From Modestobacter sp. L9-4 (GTDB taxonomy: Bacteria > Actinomycetota > Actinomycetes > Mycobacteriales > Geodermatophilaceae): a stretch of DNA of 64,000 bases. Made by a program: the position numbers and the translations under genes. A model generated the notes under the pieces. The model was not told the origin of the DNA and did no database searches. It saw only the letters and a list, made by a program, of their open reading frames with translations. This document shows, one piece after another, positions 45,544-54,443 of this stretch; positions within the stretch are counted from its first letter, which is position 1, and every line of letters starts with the position of its first letter. The DNA lies in NCBI RefSeq assembly GCF_019112525.1, contig NZ_CP077800.1, positions 558,001 to 622,000 on the forward strand. Reading direction: 5' to 3'.

Positions 45544-46661
45544 GGGACGTCCTCGAGGACCTCCTCGCCTGGTGGCGGGCCGGGGAGACCGTGGGGGTGG
45601 GCACCGTCGTGGATACGTGGCGCTCGGCCCCCCGGCCCGCCGGGGCCGCGATGCTGGTCGGTCCGGGCGGGACCGCGGTGGGCAGCGTGTCCGGCGGCTG
45701 CGTCGAGGGCGCGGTCTACGAGCAGGCGACCGACGTCGTCGGCACCGGGACGCCGGTCCTGCAGCGCTACGGCGTGAGCGACGACGACGCGTTCGCCGTG
45801 GGCCTGACCTGCGGCGGCGTCCTGGACGTGTTCGTGGAGGCCGTGTCGCAGGAGACCTTCCCCGAGCTCGGGGACGTGGCGGCCTCGGTCGCCGCGCACG
45901 AGCCGGTCGCCGTCGTCACCTGCGTCCGCGGCCCGGCCGGCCGGCTGGGCCGGCGGATGGTGCTGTGGCCCGACCGCCGCGCCGGCGGCTTCGGCGAGCA
46001 GCACCTGGACGACGCCGTCGCCGACGACGCGCGGGGCATGCTGGCCGCCGGCCGCACCGCCACGTTGGCCTACGGCGTCGACGGCGAGCGGCGCGGGGAC
46101 GAGCTGACGCTGTTCGTCGCCTCCTACGCCCCGCCGGCCCGGATGGTCGTCTTCGGGGCCATCGACTTCGCCGCGGCCGTCGCCCGGGTGGGGTCCTTCC
46201 TCGGCCACCGGGTCACCGTGTGCGACGCCCGCCCGGTGTTCGCCACCACCCGCCGCTTCCCCGACGCCGACGAGGTGGTCGTGGACTGGCCGCACCGGTA
46301 CCTGCAGGCCGAGGCCGACGCCGGGCGCATCGACGAGCGCACCGTGCTCTGCGTGCTCACCCACGACCCGAAGTTCGACGTCCCGCTGCTGGAGGTCGCA
46401 CTGCGGCTGCCGGTGGCCTACGTCGGCGCGATGGGCTCCCGGCGGACGTCGGACGAGCGGCTGGAGCGGCTGCGGGAGGCGGGGCTGACCGAGACCGAGC
46501 TGTCCCGGCTGTCCTCACCGATCGGCCTGGACCTCGGCGCCCGCACACCGGAGGAGACGGCGGTCTCCATCGCCGCGGAGATCGTCGCCGCCCGCTGGGG
46601 CGGGTCCGGGGACCGGCTGACCGGCGGTGCCGGGCCCGTCCACCGCACCGCCGACAGGTGA
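45540..46661 (+). CDS. XdhC/CoxF-family molybdenum cofactor maturation protein
   Basis: Protein of 373 residues that in this family binds the molybdenum cofactor and helps sulfurate and insert it into xanthine-dehydrogenase-type enzymes. The N-terminal XdhC_CoxI domain has MLVGPGGTAVGSVSGGCVEGAV (landmark split here by position, residues about 38-59) and the LTCGG Cys site. The C-terminal Rossmann domain has ARMVVFGAIDFAAAVARVG and AYVGAMGSRRT. Third gene of the maturation operon; the next gene, barbiturase, has its own promoter and operator. Confidence 0.92.
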   Translation: MRDVLEDLLAWWRAGETVGVGTVVDTWRSAPRPAGAAMLVGPGGTAVGSVSGGCVEGAVYEQATDVVGTGTPVLQRYGVSDDDAFAVGLTCGGVLDVFVEAVSQETFPELGDVAASVAAHEPVAVVTCVRGPAGRLGRRMVLWPDRRAGGFGEQHLDDAVADDARGMLAAGRTATLAYGVDGERRGDELTLFVASYAPPARMVVFGAIDFAAAVARVGSFLGHRVTVCDARPVFATTRRFPDADEVVVDWPHRYLQAEADAGRIDERTVLCVLTHDPKFDVPLLEVALRLPVAYVGAMGSRRTSDERLERLREAGLTETELSRLSSPIGLDLGARTPEETAVSIAAEIVAARWGGSGDRLTGGAGPVHRTADR

Positions 46662-46678
46662 CGGGCGCCACGACAAGT

Positions 46679-46694
46679 AGTTCACTGCTAAGGG
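46679..46694. promoter_or_regulatory. Operator A of the island-wide 16-bp motif (barbiturase promoter)
   Basis: AGTTCACTGCTAAGGG matches the consensus half-site GCTRAGGT in its right half. It overlaps a promoter-like pair, TTCACT (46681-46686) and TAGGGT (46704-46709), with 17-bp spacing; binding here would block the -35 box. The other copies are at 48134, 54421 and 59820. Confidence 0.6.
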
Positions 46695-46752
46695 AATCGG
46701 GGCTAGGGTCTCGACGAGGTCGCCTGCGGCGGGAGCACCGCGGCCGGCGCCC

Positions 46753-46816
46753 CACGACGACGCACCACGACGACGCACCACGACGACGCACCACGACGAC
46801 GCACCACGACGACGCC
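46753..46816 (+). repeat. 13-bp tandem repeat in the barbiturase leader
   Basis: Four exact copies of CACGACGACGCAC plus a fifth copy of 12 bases, head to tail, in the untranslated region between the barbiturase promoter and its start codon at 46873. It codes for nothing obvious in this position. It might be a length-variable spacer or an RNA element. Confidence 0.85.
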
Positions 46817-46872
46817 ACCGCGTCGTCGGCGACCGCAGCCCGATCGATCCACCTCACCCCCTGGAGATCGCC

Positions 46873-47976
46873 ATGCCCGCACCGATCGAGGTCCGCAAGG
46901 TCCCCCTGCACAACGTCAGCGACGCCTCCGAGCTCGCCGCGCTGATCGACACCGGCGTCATGGAGGCCGACCGGGTGGTCGCCGTCATCGGCAAGACCGA
47001 GGGCAACGGCGGCGTCAACGACTACACGCGGATCATCGCCGACCGCGCGTTCCGCGAGGTGCTGCTGGCCAAGGGCAGCCGCTCGGCCGAGGAGGTCGGC
47101 CAGATCCCGATCGTGTGGTCCGGTGGCACGGACGGCGTGATCAGCCCGCACGCCACGATCTTCGCCACCCTGCCCGAGGACTCGGTCGAGAAGACCGACG
47201 AGCCGCGGCTGACCGTGGGCTTCGCGATGAGCGAGACGCTGCTGCCCGAGGACATCGGCCGGCTCACCATGGTCGAGAAGGTCGCCGAGGGCGTGCGGCG
47301 GGCGATGGCCGAGGCCGGCATCACCGACCCGGCCGACGTCCACTACGTGCAGACCAAGACGCCGCTGCTGACCATCGAGACCATCCGGGACGCGCACGCC
47401 CGCGGCCAGGAGACCTACTACGACGAGCCGCACGGCTCGATGGACCTCTCCAACGGGACGACGGCACTGGGCATCGCCCTCGCCCTCGGGGAGATCGAGA
47501 TGCCGGAGCAGAAGCAGGTGATGCGCGACTTCTCCCTCTTCAGCGCGGTCGCCTCCTGCTCCTCCGGCGTGGAGCTGGACCGGGCGCAGATCATCGTCGT
47601 CGGCAACGCCCGCGGGCACGGCGGCGCCTACCGGATCGGCCACTCGGTCATGACCGACGCGCTGGACTCCGACGGCATCTGGACCGCCATCCGCAACGCG
47701 GGGCTGGACCTGCCCGAGCGGCCGCACACCAGCGACCTGGGCGACCGGCTGGTCAACGTCTTCCTCAAGTGCGAGGCCGACCCGACCGGCTACGTGCGCG
47801 GCCGGCGCAACGCGATGCTGGACGACTCCGACGTCTTCTGGCACCGGCAGATCAAGGCCACCGTGGGCGGGGTGGCCGCGGCGGTCACCGGCGACCCGGC
47901 CGTGTTCGTGTCCGTGGCCGCGGTGCACCAGGGCCCCTCCGGTGGCGGCCCGGTCGCCGCGATCATCACGGCCTGA
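46873..47976 (+). CDS. Barbiturase (cyanuric acid amidohydrolase/barbiturase family)
   Basis: Ring-opening amidohydrolase of 367 residues, very similar in sequence, as I remember it, to barbiturase of Rhodococcus erythropolis ([43 protein letters not shown]). The family has three repeated units, each giving a Ser-Lys pair; here Lys41/Ser83, Lys162/Ser231 and Lys328/Ser356 are all present. It converts barbiturate to ureidomalonate in the oxidative pyrimidine pathway. Cyanuric acid hydrolase is the main alternative, but the neighbours favour pyrimidines. It has its own operator and terminator. Confidence 0.9.
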   Translation: MPAPIEVRKVPLHNVSDASELAALIDTGVMEADRVVAVIGKTEGNGGVNDYTRIIADRAFREVLLAKGSRSAEEVGQIPIVWSGGTDGVISPHATIFATLPEDSVEKTDEPRLTVGFAMSETLLPEDIGRLTMVEKVAEGVRRAMAEAGITDPADVHYVQTKTPLLTIETIRDAHARGQETYYDEPHGSMDLSNGTTALGIALALGEIEMPEQKQVMRDFSLFSAVASCSSGVELDRAQIIVVGNARGHGGAYRIGHSVMTDALDSDGIWTAIRNAGLDLPERPHTSDLGDRLVNVFLKCEADPTGYVRGRRNAMLDDSDVFWHRQIKATVGGVAAAVTGDPAVFVSVAAVHQGPSGGGPVAAIITA

Positions 47977-47997
47977 CCCCTCCGCACGTCCGGCACC

Positions 47998-48034
47998 GGA
48001 CCCGCCCGCACGGCTCAGCCGCGCGGGCGGGTCC
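47998..48034 (+). terminator. Barbiturase terminator hairpin
   Basis: 12-bp stem (47998-48009 with 48023-48034) whose 13-base loop can itself form a short inner GGC/GCC pair, 21 bases after the barbiturase stop. Confidence 0.75.
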
Positions 48035-48133
48035 CGGCCGTCCCCACCCCGCCGGCCGGGGTCGCGCGGCACGTCCCGGCCCGCGTGTCCGGGACGTGTC
48101 CCCGCGGACGCACGCCGCCGGAAAAAGCGAGAA

Positions 48134-48149
48134 GATTTAGCACTGAGGT
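48134..48149. promoter_or_regulatory. Operator B of the island-wide 16-bp motif (transporter/oxidase operon)
   Basis: GATTTAGCACTGAGGT, about 140 bp upstream of the transporter start codon. It overlaps a possible -35 TTTAGC (48136-48141), with TAACGT (48160-48165) as -10 at 18-bp spacing. The left half reads GCTAAATC on the other strand and the right half ACTGAGGT, both close to GCTRAGGT. Confidence 0.6.
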
Positions 48150-48286
48150 ACTTCCGTCGTAACGTGAGCTGTGACACCTTCCGGGTGCGGCGATCGACGC
48201 CCCCGGAACGCGCCCAGGACCTGCCTGCAGCGAGCTCCGGGACCCCAGGTGTCGAGTCCGGTGTCGCACCTGTCGAGGAGGACCTT

Positions 48287-49756
48287 GTGGCGTTGGGACT
48301 GGGCTGGAAGCTCTACGAGGGCGGCAAGACCCCGCCGGTGGACGGGGCGGTCGCGCCGGACGAGCGGCTGTCGTGGCCGCGCACCATCGGCATCGGCGCC
48401 CAGCACGTCGTGTCGATGTTCGGCGCGACGTTCGTCTTCCCGCTGATCATGGGCCTGGACGCGAACCTGGCGATCATGATGAGCGGGATCGCCACGATCA
48501 TCTTCCTGCTGGTCGTGCAGGGCAGGGTGCCCAGCTACCTGGGCACCAGCGCCGCCTTCGTCGGCGGCGTCGTGGCCATCCGGGCCAGCGGGGGCGACTC
48601 CGGCGACGTGCTGGGCGCGATCCTGGTCTCGGGCATCGTCCTGGCCCTGGTCGGCGTGCTGATCAGCGCGCTCGGGCCGCGGATGGTCAACGCCGTGCTC
48701 CCCCCGGCGGTCACCGGCGCCGTCGTCCTGATCATCGGCTTCAACCTCGCCCCGGTGGTGGCCAACACCTACTGGCCCCAGGACCAGTGGGTCGGTCTGG
48801 CCACGATGGCCTTCGTCATCGTCGCCTCGCTGCTGCTGCGCGGCTTCTGGGCCCGCATCTCGATCCTGCTCGGGCTGGTCTTCGGGTACCTGCTGTCCGC
48901 GCTGCTGGACGCCACGGCCGGGCCGATCACCTCGGTCCTCGGCGGTGCCACGGAGGCCACCACGCACGACCGGCTGGACCTCTCCGGGGTCGGCACCGCG
49001 GACTGGATCGGCCTGCCGACCTTCACCGCGCCCTCGTTCTCGGTGAACTTCAGCCTGCTGGTGCTGCCGGCCGTCATCGCCCTGGTCGCGGAGAACGCCG
49101 GCCACGTGAAGGCGGTCGCGGCGATGACCAAGCGGGACCTGGACCCGGTGATGGGCCGGGCGGTCTTCGCCGACGGTCTCGCCACCGTCGTCGCCACCTC
49201 GGTCGGCGGCTCCCCGACGACCACGTACGCGGAGAACATCGGCGTCATGGCCGCCACCCGGATCTACTCGACCGCGGCCTACTACGTCGCCGCCGTCGTC
49301 GCGCTGCTGCTCGGCCTGTGCCCGAAGTTCGGCGCCCTGGTCAACGCCGTGCCCGGCGGCGTCCTCGGCGGGATCACCGTGATCCTCTACGGGATGATCG
49401 GCCTGCTCGGCGTGAAGATCTGGAAGGAGAACCGGGTCGACTTCGCCAACCCGATCAACCTGGTGCCGCTGGCCGCCGGGATCATCATCGGCATCGGCAA
49501 CGTCCAGCTGGTGTTCAGCGAGAACTACTCGCTCGGCGGCATCTCGCTCGGGTCGATCGTGGCGGTCGCCGGCTGGCACCTGGCCCGCGTCCTGGCCCCG
49601 GCCGAGATGCGCACCGCGCTGCTGGCCGAGGCCGGGCCCTACGGCAGCAGCGAGCCGCTGGCCGACCAGTTCGGCCGGCACGGAAGTCCCGACCCCTCCT
49701 CGATGGACCAGGTGGGCCGTCGGGGGACGACCGGAGAGGGCACGGTCGGCAGGTGA
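48287..49756 (+). CDS. NCS2-family nucleobase transporter (UraA-like)
   Basis: Proton or sodium symporter of 489 residues with about 14 membrane helices. The family signature is SPTTTYAENIGVMAATRI; the Glu in ENIG, rather than the Gln of purine carriers, fits uracil-type members such as UraA. Helix 1 region is GAQHVVSMFGATFVFP. It should import uracil, thymine or a related base across the cytoplasmic membrane. GTG at 48287 has GAGGAGGA ahead at ideal distance. It leads the operon with the molybdenum hydroxylase, whose first gene overlaps its stop by 4 nt. Confidence 0.92.
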   Translation: MALGLGWKLYEGGKTPPVDGAVAPDERLSWPRTIGIGAQHVVSMFGATFVFPLIMGLDANLAIMMSGIATIIFLLVVQGRVPSYLGTSAAFVGGVVAIRASGGDSGDVLGAILVSGIVLALVGVLISALGPRMVNAVLPPAVTGAVVLIIGFNLAPVVANTYWPQDQWVGLATMAFVIVASLLLRGFWARISILLGLVFGYLLSALLDATAGPITSVLGGATEATTHDRLDLSGVGTADWIGLPTFTAPSFSVNFSLLVLPAVIALVAENAGHVKAVAAMTKRDLDPVMGRAVFADGLATVVATSVGGSPTTTYAENIGVMAATRIYSTAAYYVAAVVALLLGLCPKFGALVNAVPGGVLGGITVILYGMIGLLGVKIWKENRVDFANPINLVPLAAGIIIGIGNVQLVFSENYSLGGISLGSIVAVAGWHLARVLAPAEMRTALLAEAGPYGSSEPLADQFGRHGSPDPSSMDQVGRRGTTGEGTVGR

Positions 49757-50628
49757 AGCCGGCCCCCTTCAGCTACGCCGACCCGCGCAGCCTCGACGAG
49801 GCGCTCGCGGTCCTGTCGGAGGAGGGAGAGGGCGCCAAGGTGCTGGCCGGAGGCCAGTCGCTGCTGCCGCTGCTGAACATGCGGCTCGCCGCACCGACCA
49901 CCCTGGTCGACATCAACCGGGTCCCCGGCCTCGACCGCATCGAGGCCGGGGAGGACGGGGTCCGGGTGGGCGCCCTGGTGCGGCACGCCGAGCTGCTCAG
50001 GTCGGCCGAGGCGAGCGCCGTCCAGCCGCTGCTGGCCCGGGCGACGGCCAACGTCGCGCACCCGGCCATCCGCAACCGCGGGACGACGGTCGGCTCCATC
50101 GCCCACGCCGACCCCTCCGGGGAGATGACCGCCGTGCTGGCGCTCACCGGCGGCTCGGTGACCGTGGCCATGCCCGACGGCTCGTCGTCGGTGGACTGGG
50201 CGGAGTTCTTCCTCGGCCCGCTGGAGACCTCGGTGCACGGCCCGGCCGTGGTCACCTCGGCCTTCTTCCCCGCGCTGGCGCCCCGGTCGGGCACCGCGTT
50301 CGCCGAGGTGTCCCGCCGCAAGGGCGACTACGCCGTCTGCGGGGCCGGCGTCGTGGTGACCCTGGACGAGGACCGGCGGGTGACCTCGGCCCGGGCCGCC
50401 TACATATCCGTCGGGCTGGTGCCCGAGGTGCACGACCTGACCGACGCCGTGGCCGGCCGACCGGTCGACACGGCCGACTGGACCGCCGCCGGCGCGATGG
50501 CCCAGGGGCTGGTCGACCCGGACGGCGACCTGCACGCCAGCGCCGACTACCGCCGGCTGCTGGTCGGCGCCCTCACCGCACGCACCCTGGCCTCGGCGGC
50601 GGCCGAGGCGCTGGAGCGGTCGGCGTGA
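49753..50628 (+). CDS. Molybdenum hydroxylase FAD subunit (CoxM/XdhB-like)
   Basis: FAD-binding medium subunit of 291 residues. Motifs are AGGQSLLPLLNMRLA (about residue 35) and TVGSIAHADPSGE (about residue 114), the two flavin-pyrophosphate loops, with the C-terminal CO-dehydrogenase flavoprotein domain after residue 175. It passes electrons from the Fe-S subunit to the acceptor. The GTG start overlaps the transporter stop (GTGA), which ties uptake and oxidation together. Confidence 0.93.
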   Translation: MKPAPFSYADPRSLDEALAVLSEEGEGAKVLAGGQSLLPLLNMRLAAPTTLVDINRVPGLDRIEAGEDGVRVGALVRHAELLRSAEASAVQPLLARATANVAHPAIRNRGTTVGSIAHADPSGEMTAVLALTGGSVTVAMPDGSSSVDWAEFFLGPLETSVHGPAVVTSAFFPALAPRSGTAFAEVSRRKGDYAVCGAGVVVTLDEDRRVTSARAAYISVGLVPEVHDLTDAVAGRPVDTADWTAAGAMAQGLVDPDGDLHASADYRRLLVGALTARTLASAAAEALERSA

Positions 50629-50695
50629 CACCCGCGCCGCGCCGGGCACGGCCCGCACTCCCCACCGCACCACCCGACCAGCCAGGAGGCCGGCC

Positions 50696-51238
50696 ATGAG
50701 CACCAGCACCGGACGGAGCACCAGCACCGAACGGACCGTCACGGTCACGGTGAACGGCGTCCCGCAGCAGGTCACCGTCCCGGTCCGGCGACTGCTGTCG
50801 GACGCCCTGCGCCACGACCTCGGCCTGACCGGCACCCACTCCGGCTGCGAGCACGGCGTCTGCGGCTCCTGCACCGTGCTGGTCGACGGCGCGCCGGTGC
50901 GGTCCTGCCTGGTGCTCGCCGTCCAGGTCGACGGCGCCGCGGTCACCACGGTCGAGGGGCTGAGCCGGTCCGACCACCAGGGCGGGCAGGTGCTCCACCC
51001 GGTCCAGGAGGCGTTCCGGGAGTGCCACGCCCTGCAGTGCGGCTACTGCACGCCGGGCTTCCTCACCACCATCGCCGCCGGCCTGGACGCCCGGGACCCC
51101 GCGGTCCCGATCACCGAGGACGAGGTCGACGAGCTGGTCGGCGGCAACCTCTGCCGCTGCACCGGCTACGCCAACATCAAGAAGGCCTGCCGGCACGCCG
51201 CCGAGCAGATGCGCACCGCCGCGGAGGCGACCCGGTGA
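50696..51238 (+). CDS. Molybdenum hydroxylase [2Fe-2S] subunit (CoxS/XdhC-type small subunit)
   Basis: Small subunit of 180 residues with two [2Fe-2S] clusters. The N-terminal plant-ferredoxin-type cluster uses GCEHGVCGSCTVLVDG plus the Cys in VRSCL; the helical domain uses QCGYCTPGF and NLCRCTGY. The first 12 residues are Ser/Thr-rich (MSTSTGRSTSTER) and unusual. ATG at 50696 follows CAGGAGG. It is coupled to the large subunit by a 4-nt GTGA overlap. Confidence 0.95.
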   Translation: MSTSTGRSTSTERTVTVTVNGVPQQVTVPVRRLLSDALRHDLGLTGTHSGCEHGVCGSCTVLVDGAPVRSCLVLAVQVDGAAVTTVEGLSRSDHQGGQVLHPVQEAFRECHALQCGYCTPGFLTTIAAGLDARDPAVPITEDEVDELVGGNLCRCTGYANIKKACRHAAEQMRTAAEATR

Positions 51239-53649
51239 CCACGAAGCTGTTCGGCGAGCCGGTCCGCCGGCGGGAGGACGCCCGGCTGATCGTGGGCCAG
51301 GGCCGCTACCTCGACGACATCGGCTCCGGCGCCTATGCCGCGGCCTTCGTCCGCAGCCCGTACGCCCACGCCCGGGTGGTCGACATCGACGTCACGGCGG
51401 CCCTCGAGGTGGACGGGCTGCTGGCGGTCTACACCTACGAGGACCTCACGGGCCCGATGGCCGAGCCGCTGCCGGTGCTCATCCCGCACCCGCAGCTCAC
51501 CCACGCCCGCACCGGGTACACCCTCGTCCGCGACGTCGCCCACCACGTCGGCGAGGCCGTGGTCATGGTGGTGGCCGTCGACCGGTACGTCGCCGAGGAC
51601 GCCGCTGCGCTGATCGAGGTCACGTACGAGGAGCTGCCCGTGGTGGTCGGCGTCGACGCCGCCGAGGCCGCGGTGCACGCCGTCCACCCCGACGTCCCGG
51701 ACAACGTGGCCGCCCGGCACCACCAGGAACGCGGCGACGTCGAGGCCGCCCTGGCGGCGTCGGTGCACACGCTGAGCTTCACCCAGTACTTCGAGCGCAG
51801 CGCGTCCATGCCGATGGAGGGCAAGGGCGTGCACGCCCGCTGGGACGCCGACGACTCCGCGCTGCGGGTGCACTCCAGCACCCAGGCCTCCACCTCGGTG
51901 CGCGCGGCGATCGCGGCGAAGCTGGAGCTGTCGCTGGAGAAGGTCGAGGTCATCGCCCCCGACGTCGGCGGCGGGTTCGGCGTCAAGATCATGCACCCGT
52001 GGCCGGAGGAGCTGCTGGTGCCGATGGCGGCCATCAAGCTCGGTCACGAGGTGAAGTGGGTCGAGGACCGCCGCGAGCACTTCATCTCCAGCGCCCACGA
52101 GCGGCAGCAGCGCCAGGAGGTGTCCGTCGGCTACGACGACGACGGCCGCATCACCGCCCTCGACGTCCTGGTCTGGCACGACAACGGCGCGTACACGAAC
52201 TACGGGATCATCGTCCCGATCAACACCGCGACCCAGCTGTGCGGGCCCTATGACATCCCGGTCTACCGGGCACGGGTCAACAGCGTCTACACGAACACCG
52301 TGCTGGTCACCCCGTACCGCGGGGCCGGGCGTCCGCAGGGCACCTTCGTCATGGAACGCACCATGGACCGGATCGCCCAGGAGCGCGGGCTCGACCGGCT
52401 GGAGGTGCGGCGGCGCAACCTGATCCAGAACGACCAGTTCCCCTACGACTGGGGCATGACCTTCCAGGACGGCCGGCCGCTGGTCTACGACTCCGGCAAC
52501 TACCCCGGCCTGGTCGACAAGCTCGAGGCGCTGGTCGACTGGCCCGGCGTCGAGGCGCGGCGGGCCGAGGCCGCCACCCGGGGCAAGCTGCTGGGCGCCG
52601 GGATGGCGATGTACGTCGAGGGCACCGGCCCGGGGCCGTACGAGGGCGCGCACGTCGAGGTGCTCGGCAGCGGCAAGGTGCTGGTCTCCACCGGGCTGAC
52701 GTCGCAGGGCCAGGGCCACGAGACGGTGTTCGCCCAGCTGGCGGCGTCCGAGCTCGGCGTGCCCCTGGAGGACGTCGAGGTGACCACCGGTGACACCCGG
52801 CGCTTCGGCTACGCGGTGGGCACGTTCGCCTCCCGGGCCGCGGTGGTCAGCGGCAACGCGGTCGCGCTGGCGGCCAAGGGGGTGCGGGAGAAGGCGCTGC
52901 GCATCGCCGCGGAGCTGCTGGAGGCCGACCCCGGCGACCTGGAGATCGACGAGGGCCTGGTCCAGGTCAAGGGGACGCCGGGCGCCTCGATCCCGCTGCG
53001 CACGGTCGCCGTGCTGTCCAACCCGCTGCGGTACGCCTTCGACGAGGCGGCCCGGCAGGCCACCCAGTTCGCCGGGCCGGGCGACGACTCCAAGCCGCCG
53101 ATCGCGGTCGGGGACTCCCCCGGCCTGGAGTACACCGACTACTACTCCCCGCTGCGCTCGACGTTCGCCGCCGGCGCCCACGCGGCCGTCGTCGAGATCG
53201 ACCCGGCGACCTGGGAGATCGACGTCGTGCAGTACGCCGTGGTGCACGACTGCGGCAACGTGGTCAACCCGATGATCGTCGAGGGCCAGGTGCAGGGCGG
53301 GGTGGCCCAGGGCGTGGGCGGGGCGCTGTACGAGCGGATGGCCTACGACCGCGACGGGCAGCTGCAGAACGCCTCGTTCATGGACTTCCTCATGCCCTAC
53401 GCCAGCGAGGTCCCCGACGTGGACATCGACCACCAGGAGACGCCCTCACCGCTGAACCCGCTGGGGATCAAGGGCGCCGGCGAGGCCGGGGTGATCCCCG
53501 GCTCGGCCGCCATCGCCTCGGCCATCGAGGACGCCGTGGGCCGACGGATCGCCGCGATGCCGATCAGCCCCACCGAGCTCTACGACCTGATGCGCTCCGA
53601 CGGCGAACAGGTGCCCCGCCTCCCCACTGCGACAGGAGTCCCCGCGTGA
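51235..53649 (+). CDS. Molybdenum hydroxylase large subunit (form II CoxL/xanthine dehydrogenase-like)
   Basis: Molybdopterin-binding catalytic subunit of 804 residues. The active-site loop is PYRGAGR (residues 360-366), the form-II type, not the CSFR loop of true CO dehydrogenase, so it hydroxylates an organic substrate. The base Glu is E750 in IKGAGEAGVIPG. Other family stretches are VRSPYAHARVVDID, DVGGGFGVKIMHPWPEE and TGLTSQGQGHETVFAQ. By context the substrate is probably uracil/thymine, oxidised to barbiturate, but this is inference. It is coupled to the small subunit and to the CoxG-like gene. Confidence 0.93.
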   Translation: MTTKLFGEPVRRREDARLIVGQGRYLDDIGSGAYAAAFVRSPYAHARVVDIDVTAALEVDGLLAVYTYEDLTGPMAEPLPVLIPHPQLTHARTGYTLVRDVAHHVGEAVVMVVAVDRYVAEDAAALIEVTYEELPVVVGVDAAEAAVHAVHPDVPDNVAARHHQERGDVEAALAASVHTLSFTQYFERSASMPMEGKGVHARWDADDSALRVHSSTQASTSVRAAIAAKLELSLEKVEVIAPDVGGGFGVKIMHPWPEELLVPMAAIKLGHEVKWVEDRREHFISSAHERQQRQEVSVGYDDDGRITALDVLVWHDNGAYTNYGIIVPINTATQLCGPYDIPVYRARVNSVYTNTVLVTPYRGAGRPQGTFVMERTMDRIAQERGLDRLEVRRRNLIQNDQFPYDWGMTFQDGRPLVYDSGNYPGLVDKLEALVDWPGVEARRAEAATRGKLLGAGMAMYVEGTGPGPYEGAHVEVLGSGKVLVSTGLTSQGQGHETVFAQLAASELGVPLEDVEVTTGDTRRFGYAVGTFASRAAVVSGNAVALAAKGVREKALRIAAELLEADPGDLEIDEGLVQVKGTPGASIPLRTVAVLSNPLRYAFDEAARQATQFAGPGDDSKPPIAVGDSPGLEYTDYYSPLRSTFAAGAHAAVVEIDPATWEIDVVQYAVVHDCGNVVNPMIVEGQVQGGVAQGVGGALYERMAYDRDGQLQNASFMDFLMPYASEVPDVDIDHQETPSPLNPLGIKGAGEAGVIPGSAAIASAIEDAVGRRIAAMPISPTELYDLMRSDGEQVPRLPTATGVPA

Positions 53650-54350
53650 ACCTCGACGGCAGTGCGGTGCTCAGTGCCCCACCCGAGGACGTGTGGTCGG
53701 TGATCACCGACCCGGCCGTGCTGGCCCGCACCATCCCCGGCTGCCTCTCCCTGGACCAGGTGGGCGAGGACAGCTACACGATGTCCGTCTCGGCCGGGGT
53801 GGGCGCCATCCGCGGCACCTACGCCGGTGAGGTCCGGCTCGCGGACATGAACCGGCCCTCCTCCTACGTCATGCACGCCAGCGGGTCCGGCGGCCCGGGA
53901 TCGGTGCGGGCGACGGTGCAGATCGGGCTGGCCCCCTCCGGCGAGGGCACCGAGCTGACCTGGTCGGCGGACGCCGTCGTCGGCGGTGCGGTCGCCGGGG
54001 TCGGCCAGCGGATGATCTCCGGCGTCGCCAAGCGGATGGCCGGGCAGTTCTTCTCCGCGATCGACGGGGAGCTCACGAACCCGGGTCGGTCGGACGACGC
54101 CGAGGCACCGTCGGCGGTGGCGAGCGCAGCAGCGGTGTCCTCGACCGGCGCCGAGGGGCAGTCGGCCTCCCAGGCCCCGTCGTCCCCGTCCGCTCCCCCG
54201 GCCCGGCGGTCGCCGTCGGCCCGGCCGGTGGCGGCCTCGGGCGGGTGGGTGCCCGGCGAGGCACGGCCGCTGCTGGTCGGCGTGGCCGGCGGTGGCCTGC
54301 TGACCCTGCTCGGTGTCTGGGTCGGGTCCCGCCTCGGTCGCGGCCGCTGA
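53646..54350 (+). CDS. CoxG-like SRPBCC protein with C-terminal membrane anchor
   Basis: A 234-residue SRPBCC/CoxG protein. The N-terminal START-like domain (MNLDGSAVLSAPPEDVWSVI, then IPGCLSLDQVGEDSY and ATVQIG) is followed by a Ser/Ala/Pro-rich linker and a C-terminal hydrophobic helix (LLVGVAGGGLLTLLGVWVG) ending in Arg. CoxG tethers CO dehydrogenase to the membrane; here it probably does the same for the adjacent oxidase. GTG start overlaps the large-subunit stop by 4 nt. A terminator follows. Confidence 0.9.
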   Translation: MNLDGSAVLSAPPEDVWSVITDPAVLARTIPGCLSLDQVGEDSYTMSVSAGVGAIRGTYAGEVRLADMNRPSSYVMHASGSGGPGSVRATVQIGLAPSGEGTELTWSADAVVGGAVAGVGQRMISGVAKRMAGQFFSAIDGELTNPGRSDDAEAPSAVASAAAVSSTGAEGQSASQAPSSPSAPPARRSPSARPVAASGGWVPGEARPLLVGVAGGGLLTLLGVWVGSRLGRGR

Positions 54351-54353
54351 CGC

Positions 54354-54392
54354 CCGGTCCGGTGCGGCCGCCCCGGCGCCGCACCGGACCGG
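54354..54392 (+). terminator. Terminator hairpin between oxidase and hyuAB operons
   Basis: Perfect 15-bp stem (54354-54368 with 54378-54392) with a 9-base loop, starting 4 bases after the CoxG stop. Confidence 0.8.
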
Positions 54393-54420
54393 CGTCCTCC
54401 CGGACCCTTCCGCCCACACC

Positions 54421-54436
54421 ATCTCAACGCTGAGGT
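54421..54436. promoter_or_regulatory. Operator C of the island-wide 16-bp motif (hyuAB operon)
   Basis: ATCTCAACGCTGAGGT lies only 7 bases upstream of the hyuA ATG, and its last bases (GAGGT) also serve as the Shine-Dalgarno. Occupancy could therefore block both elongation and translation initiation. Right half GCTGAGGT matches the consensus perfectly. Confidence 0.6.
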
Positions 54437-54443
54437 AAATTGC

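Noticed and set aside
46753-46816. CRISPR array
   Set aside because: The 13-bp units are directly adjacent with no spacers, and no cas genes are present.
49753-54350. True (form I) carbon monoxide dehydrogenase
   Set aside because: The large subunit has PYRGAGR and not the CSFR-type loop, and the neighbours are nucleobase and amide enzymes.
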